Source: Apophysomyces variabilis (Eukaryota > Mucoromycota > Mucoromycetes > Mucorales > Mucoraceae). From it: DNA of 64,000 nt. The DNA is taken from positions 393,112-457,111 of the forward strand of contig MZZL01000138.1 of the NCBI GenBank assembly GCA_002749535.1, in the 5' to 3' direction. Below are positions 61,115-64,000 of the stretch, in pieces. Numbering within the stretch: the first letter of the stretch is position 1; each line of letters begins with the position of its first letter. The translations under genes and the position numbers were made by a program. The notes beneath the pieces were generated by a model, which saw nothing but the letters and a program-made list of their open reading frames with translations, did no database searches and was not told the DNA's origin.

Positions 61115-61651
61115 TCACTGAATGAATATACCTTGCCTTTTCCTGGCGTACAAGCCAGCTTGATATGGATAAACCTACATAGTAGGAAAAGGAGAAAGAA
61201 TGAAAGTAGCATAAATTGAATCGCGTTGCTTTCATACCTGCAATTTTCGCACTGGTGCTGAACGCTCTTTTCCAGCAGAGGAGTGACCGAAAAGGACGAG
61301 AAGAGAAAACAAACACAGCAGAATAGGGCGGCTTCCCAGCAGAAAAAAAAAGAGAAATAAGCAAAACTTACCTAAAACAATAGATTGAAAGTGCCACCTA
61401 TTGCATTCAAATTAATGTGTTTATAGTCAGTACATCGGTTTCCTCATGTTCAATATCTCAAAGCATTGGGGACACACTCAAAGAAAGCATCTACTAAATC
61501 TATGTAGACTAAATTACCGCACTCCATCTCACCGCATCCCTTCTTGAATCCTACCTACCACTTTATTACCCCGCACCTACCTTGCATTGAGGCACTTACC
61601 TTACGTTGAAACACTTACCTTATGTGAAGTACCTACCTTTACTGCGACCAT
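61115..61651 (-). CDS. Candidate spliced small secreted or membrane peptide (64 aa)
   Basis: Four exons on the minus strand keep one frame: 61637-61651, 61372-61397, 61238-61331 and 61115-61174. Donors and acceptors are GT-AG, and the first intron has a tactgac branch-point-like sequence about 30 bases before its acceptor. The product starts MVAVKVALSIYCF, has a strong hydrophobic core LLCLFSLLVLFGHSSAG, and continues KERSAPVRKLQVYPYQAGLY. This looks like a signal peptide followed by a basic mature peptide of about 30 residues. A second open reading of exons 2-4 contains HQCENC but has no ATG. No family is recognised. The model rests on splice consensus and frame alone. Confidence 0.35.
61563..61640 (-). 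repeat. Tandem repeat of about 19 bp containing splice-donor consensus
   Basis: On the minus strand four units begin AAG-GTAGGT, AAG-GTAAGT, AAG-GTAAGT and AAG-GTAGGT, spaced 18, 19 and 19 bases apart. They lie directly after the candidate start codon and exon 1 of the small-peptide gene. A short degenerate minisatellite explains the periodicity; whether the donors are used is unknown. Confidence 0.6.
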
Positions 61652-63737
61652 GATTGTAAATAAGATTATCTTATGAGGTATCCTACGGTTGAAGATGGGT
61701 TAAAAAGGAAGAGGTTTAAAGATGGATCAAGCCAAAAAACAAACGTGTAACACGTAAAAGCTTACCAGTCTGTGCGTACTAAACGAGAGTGCTTTTCGTG
61801 AATCTTGATTACTGTTGTTACCAACAAGATGAGAAGCTATCTATTAACATGAAAAGAATTAGATTGTTATATTTAAGTTAAGAAGCAAGAAAAGAACAAG
61901 TTCAAACGGGAAGCCGCCTGGTGTAATAAGAGAGGGAGGGAAAAAAGTTAAGAAACAGGAAGGAAAGAAAGGTTCCAGAGTTCAAAAGATTTTGACAGGA
62001 AGTAATCCCCTTTTAATGACGATGGCCTGAGCACCTTATAGTCTGTGTCAACCCATACCGATCGAACTGATAGACAGTCATGTGGGCGCTTCACATTCAC
62101 CTTTGTTTACCTTGTCTTTTTTTCAAGTACTATATGAAACCATATTTTAATCAGTAGTATACGCTGCTCCAACGATATCCTGTTTGTGTTTGCAATGTCC
62201 TTCGGTTCTGGAACAGTATCATATCTTTTCATTCAAAGCAGTCATGCTTCTTTTGTGTAGCCTGACCCTTATTCCCGGGTTCCGAACTGAGTTTGGTGAC
62301 ATTGCGCATGATCCCCAGAGATGATTCTGTCTTGCCCACTACGTCGATCTCAGTTTGTCCCAACGCCACACACACCTCAGTATATTACATAACCTTATGA
62401 AAGGAAGACGTTCTACTTCCTTTCTTCGAGTAAAAAGGGCACTCTTCTTTTTATTCTCTTTTACTATTCTTTTGATAAATTTTTTGCAGTCATCGGTATC
62501 TGAAAGGGTTGTTTATTTCTCAATGCCATCAATGCAAAAAAAAAAAATTCATGTGAAAATACCGCTTTCTGCTTTAGGAAATTTGTTAATGAGCGATATT
62601 AAGTTACCATTGATGAACAAAAAAAAAGAGTATGAAATGACATCCACTTTCCATGTCTTCTTTATGGGTTACAAAGAATGTCTCTTATTGTTTCCTTCCT
62701 TACCTTTCAAGGAGGGAATAAAAGTAAAGAAGTACAGTTATTCACAGAAACGACAAATGTCAAACTAATTTTTAAGTTTAACCCGGTAGAATGGTCATCA
62801 TGGTCATTTACTGCCATGTCATAAAAGGAAAAAGCGATAACGGATAGTGAATACCGGAAAATAAAGCTATCAAGCTCTGATATGCACAGTGTCGACTTTG
62901 AGCAATGAATGGAAGGAAATATACACTTTCAGTTCAAGAAATGATCTAGTCGTTTATTTATTTATTTTTTTTTCGTGGTGAGAAAGGTTCACCAGCTGCA
63001 TACGCGATATGACAAAGGTGATCTACGCAGAGGTGTCACTGTGGCGTACAGCTTCTGTCAAAGTAAACGTACATATTTTTTCTACAAGCAAGACACTCAC
63101 AACACTAAACATATACCACCATGAGGAAAGCAAGGGAAGAAAAGCATTGTGTATGTATGCCAAATAATGGACAGAAACGACCCAGTAAGCACAAGCGTAC
63201 CTTTAAAAGCCATCGTTTATCGCAAAATCTCTCTTCTTACTCCTTTGTTTCAATTTTTTTTTTTTACTGCGGACATCAATATGACATCCCTTGCTACTTC
63301 CATGTCAAATGTCAAGATGCCTTCCTTTGGTTGAACAACTTAGTCTGTCGGCACCTTCAACTTGTCTGTATGCCATACTCTTTCCGTTCAAAGCATGGCC
63401 GTCGTGCTACTATTCAAAAAAAAGGCTTTTTTGTGGTGGTTTTAATAAGAAAGAGGAATGCATCTAATCAGCGCTAAGACCGTGTTTAAGCGTTCTGATA
63501 GGCCCACAATTATCTATGAAGTGCTGCCTTTTGCAGCTACTGTTGTCAAGCTATTGGTTTCCATCACTTTTCTCTGCCTCAAGTTGTCTGCCTCGCCCCA
63601 AAAGTGTACATCCAGACTAGCACAGTGCTCCGGATGGTCAAATCGCATCGCTCCTCAAGCCCGCCATATTTTCTACCATCTTTTAATGTCAAGGCGATCA
63701 AGATAATTAAGCAAGCAAAAGACAAGGACCCTCCCCC
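61652..63737. other. Intergenic region with low-complexity tracts
   Basis: No gene is supported. Purine-rich runs occur near 61920-61975, a TTTA run near 62955, and T-rich tracts near 63255. A 118-codon frame at 63121-63477 has a good ATG context (ccaccATGAGG) but contains a probable intron-like T-rich stretch and no domain. Confidence 0.45.
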
Positions 63738-63999
63738 ATGAAAGAAAAAAGGACCGCCACCAAAAGAAAAAAAAGGAAAAAAAAAGAACAATGAAAAGAA
63801 GATAAAAGCCAAAAAAAAAAAGACACAATACCACAAACAAGCACAAGCAATAAAGCCGCGATTCGATCCGGTGAAGACAAGCCCCATAACCAAGCGCAAG
63901 GATGGGCTCAAAGATACCAACAAAGACAAAGCTACAAATAGGCATATGAAAACGAAAGAAAACAAGCTATCCCAAAGAACGCTACCCGAGACAAACAAG
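63738..63999 (+). other. A-rich open frame running off the window
   Basis: One forward frame is open from 63740 to the window edge and would encode a Lys-rich polypeptide (for example KAKKKKTQYHKQAQAIKP). The strand is very A-rich and T-poor. There is no ATG at its left end, so it is either an internal exon of a gene continuing beyond the window or a compositional accident. Confidence 0.3.
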
Positions 64000-64000
64000 C

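Noticed and set aside
61115..61400. LITAF-like reading of minus-strand exons (HQCENC motif with a hydrophobic stretch)
   Set aside because: The spacing between the CC pair and HxCxxC does not fit the LITAF domain, the first Cys pair is missing and no ATG opens this frame.
62355..62768. 137-codon plus-strand frame
   Set aside because: It begins at TTG. From the first ATG (62397) the product is a Lys/Phe-rich sequence with homopolymer-coded parts and no domain.
63579..63998. 139-codon hydrophobic minus-strand frame
   Set aside because: It is the complement of an A-rich tract, so Phe and Leu runs are expected by composition.

Overview
The window is nuclear DNA of an early-diverging filamentous fungus, most likely Mucoromycota (Mucorales-like). 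The evidence is short introns (mostly 40-80 nt), pyrimidine-rich leaders before start codons, single-copy eukaryotic housekeeping genes (NUP93, lipoyl synthase, ATP synthase beta, recyclin-1, MSH4), animal-type phospholipase-B1-like GDSL lipases, and decayed Tc1/mariner-type transposases of the kind common in Mucorales. No prokaryotic operon, virus, CRISPR array, rRNA or convincing tRNA was seen. I made all calls by reading motifs and splice signals by eye; no database search was run.

Layout. 1-2217: an assembly gap of N flanked by a 764-bp identical repeat, almost certainly unmerged contig ends, carrying one small hypothetical gene. 2522-5912 (-): nucleoporin Nup93/Nic96, divergent from 6641-8146 (+), mitochondrial lipoyl synthase. 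8596-8748: possible membrane microprotein. 9024-10000 (+): LACTB2-like metallo-beta-lactamase nuclease. 11578-13134 (+): METTL21-type methyltransferase with an extra N-terminal region. 13841-15597 (-): ATP synthase beta. 16407-17615 (+): unknown Tyr/Trp-rich protein. 17998-21420 (-): recyclin-1 (F-box plus Sec10-like). 22782-23880 (+): Pho80-type cyclin. 24463-26489 (+): coiled-coil WD40 protein. 26952-30743 (+): meiotic MSH4 with unusual splice sites. 30744-34240: gene-poor, with a dead transposase.

The second half is dominated by secreted and cell-surface proteins. 34241-35879: signal-anchored Ser/Thr/Asn-rich membrane protein. 37268-38557 (-): fasciclin (FAS1) GPI-type protein, sharing a 233-bp divergent promoter with a copper radical (glyoxal-type) oxidase at 38791-40622. 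42517-52981: tandem array of four phospholipase-B1-like GDSL lipases (A-D) with conserved gene structure. 53952-56061: TMEM184-family membrane protein. 56150-57060: second dead DDE transposase. 57676-59145: PC-esterase-like SGNH acyl-esterase. 59146-64000: mostly non-coding, with one candidate spliced small-peptide gene on the minus strand whose first intron begins with four tandem splice-donor consensus sites.

The most notable observations are: (i) the lipase array, with an invariant 24-nt microexon and loss of the SGNH oxyanion asparagine in two of four copies; (ii) two introns in MSH4 that appear to start with GA rather than GT or GC; (iii) the tandem splice-donor repeat at about 61.6 kb.
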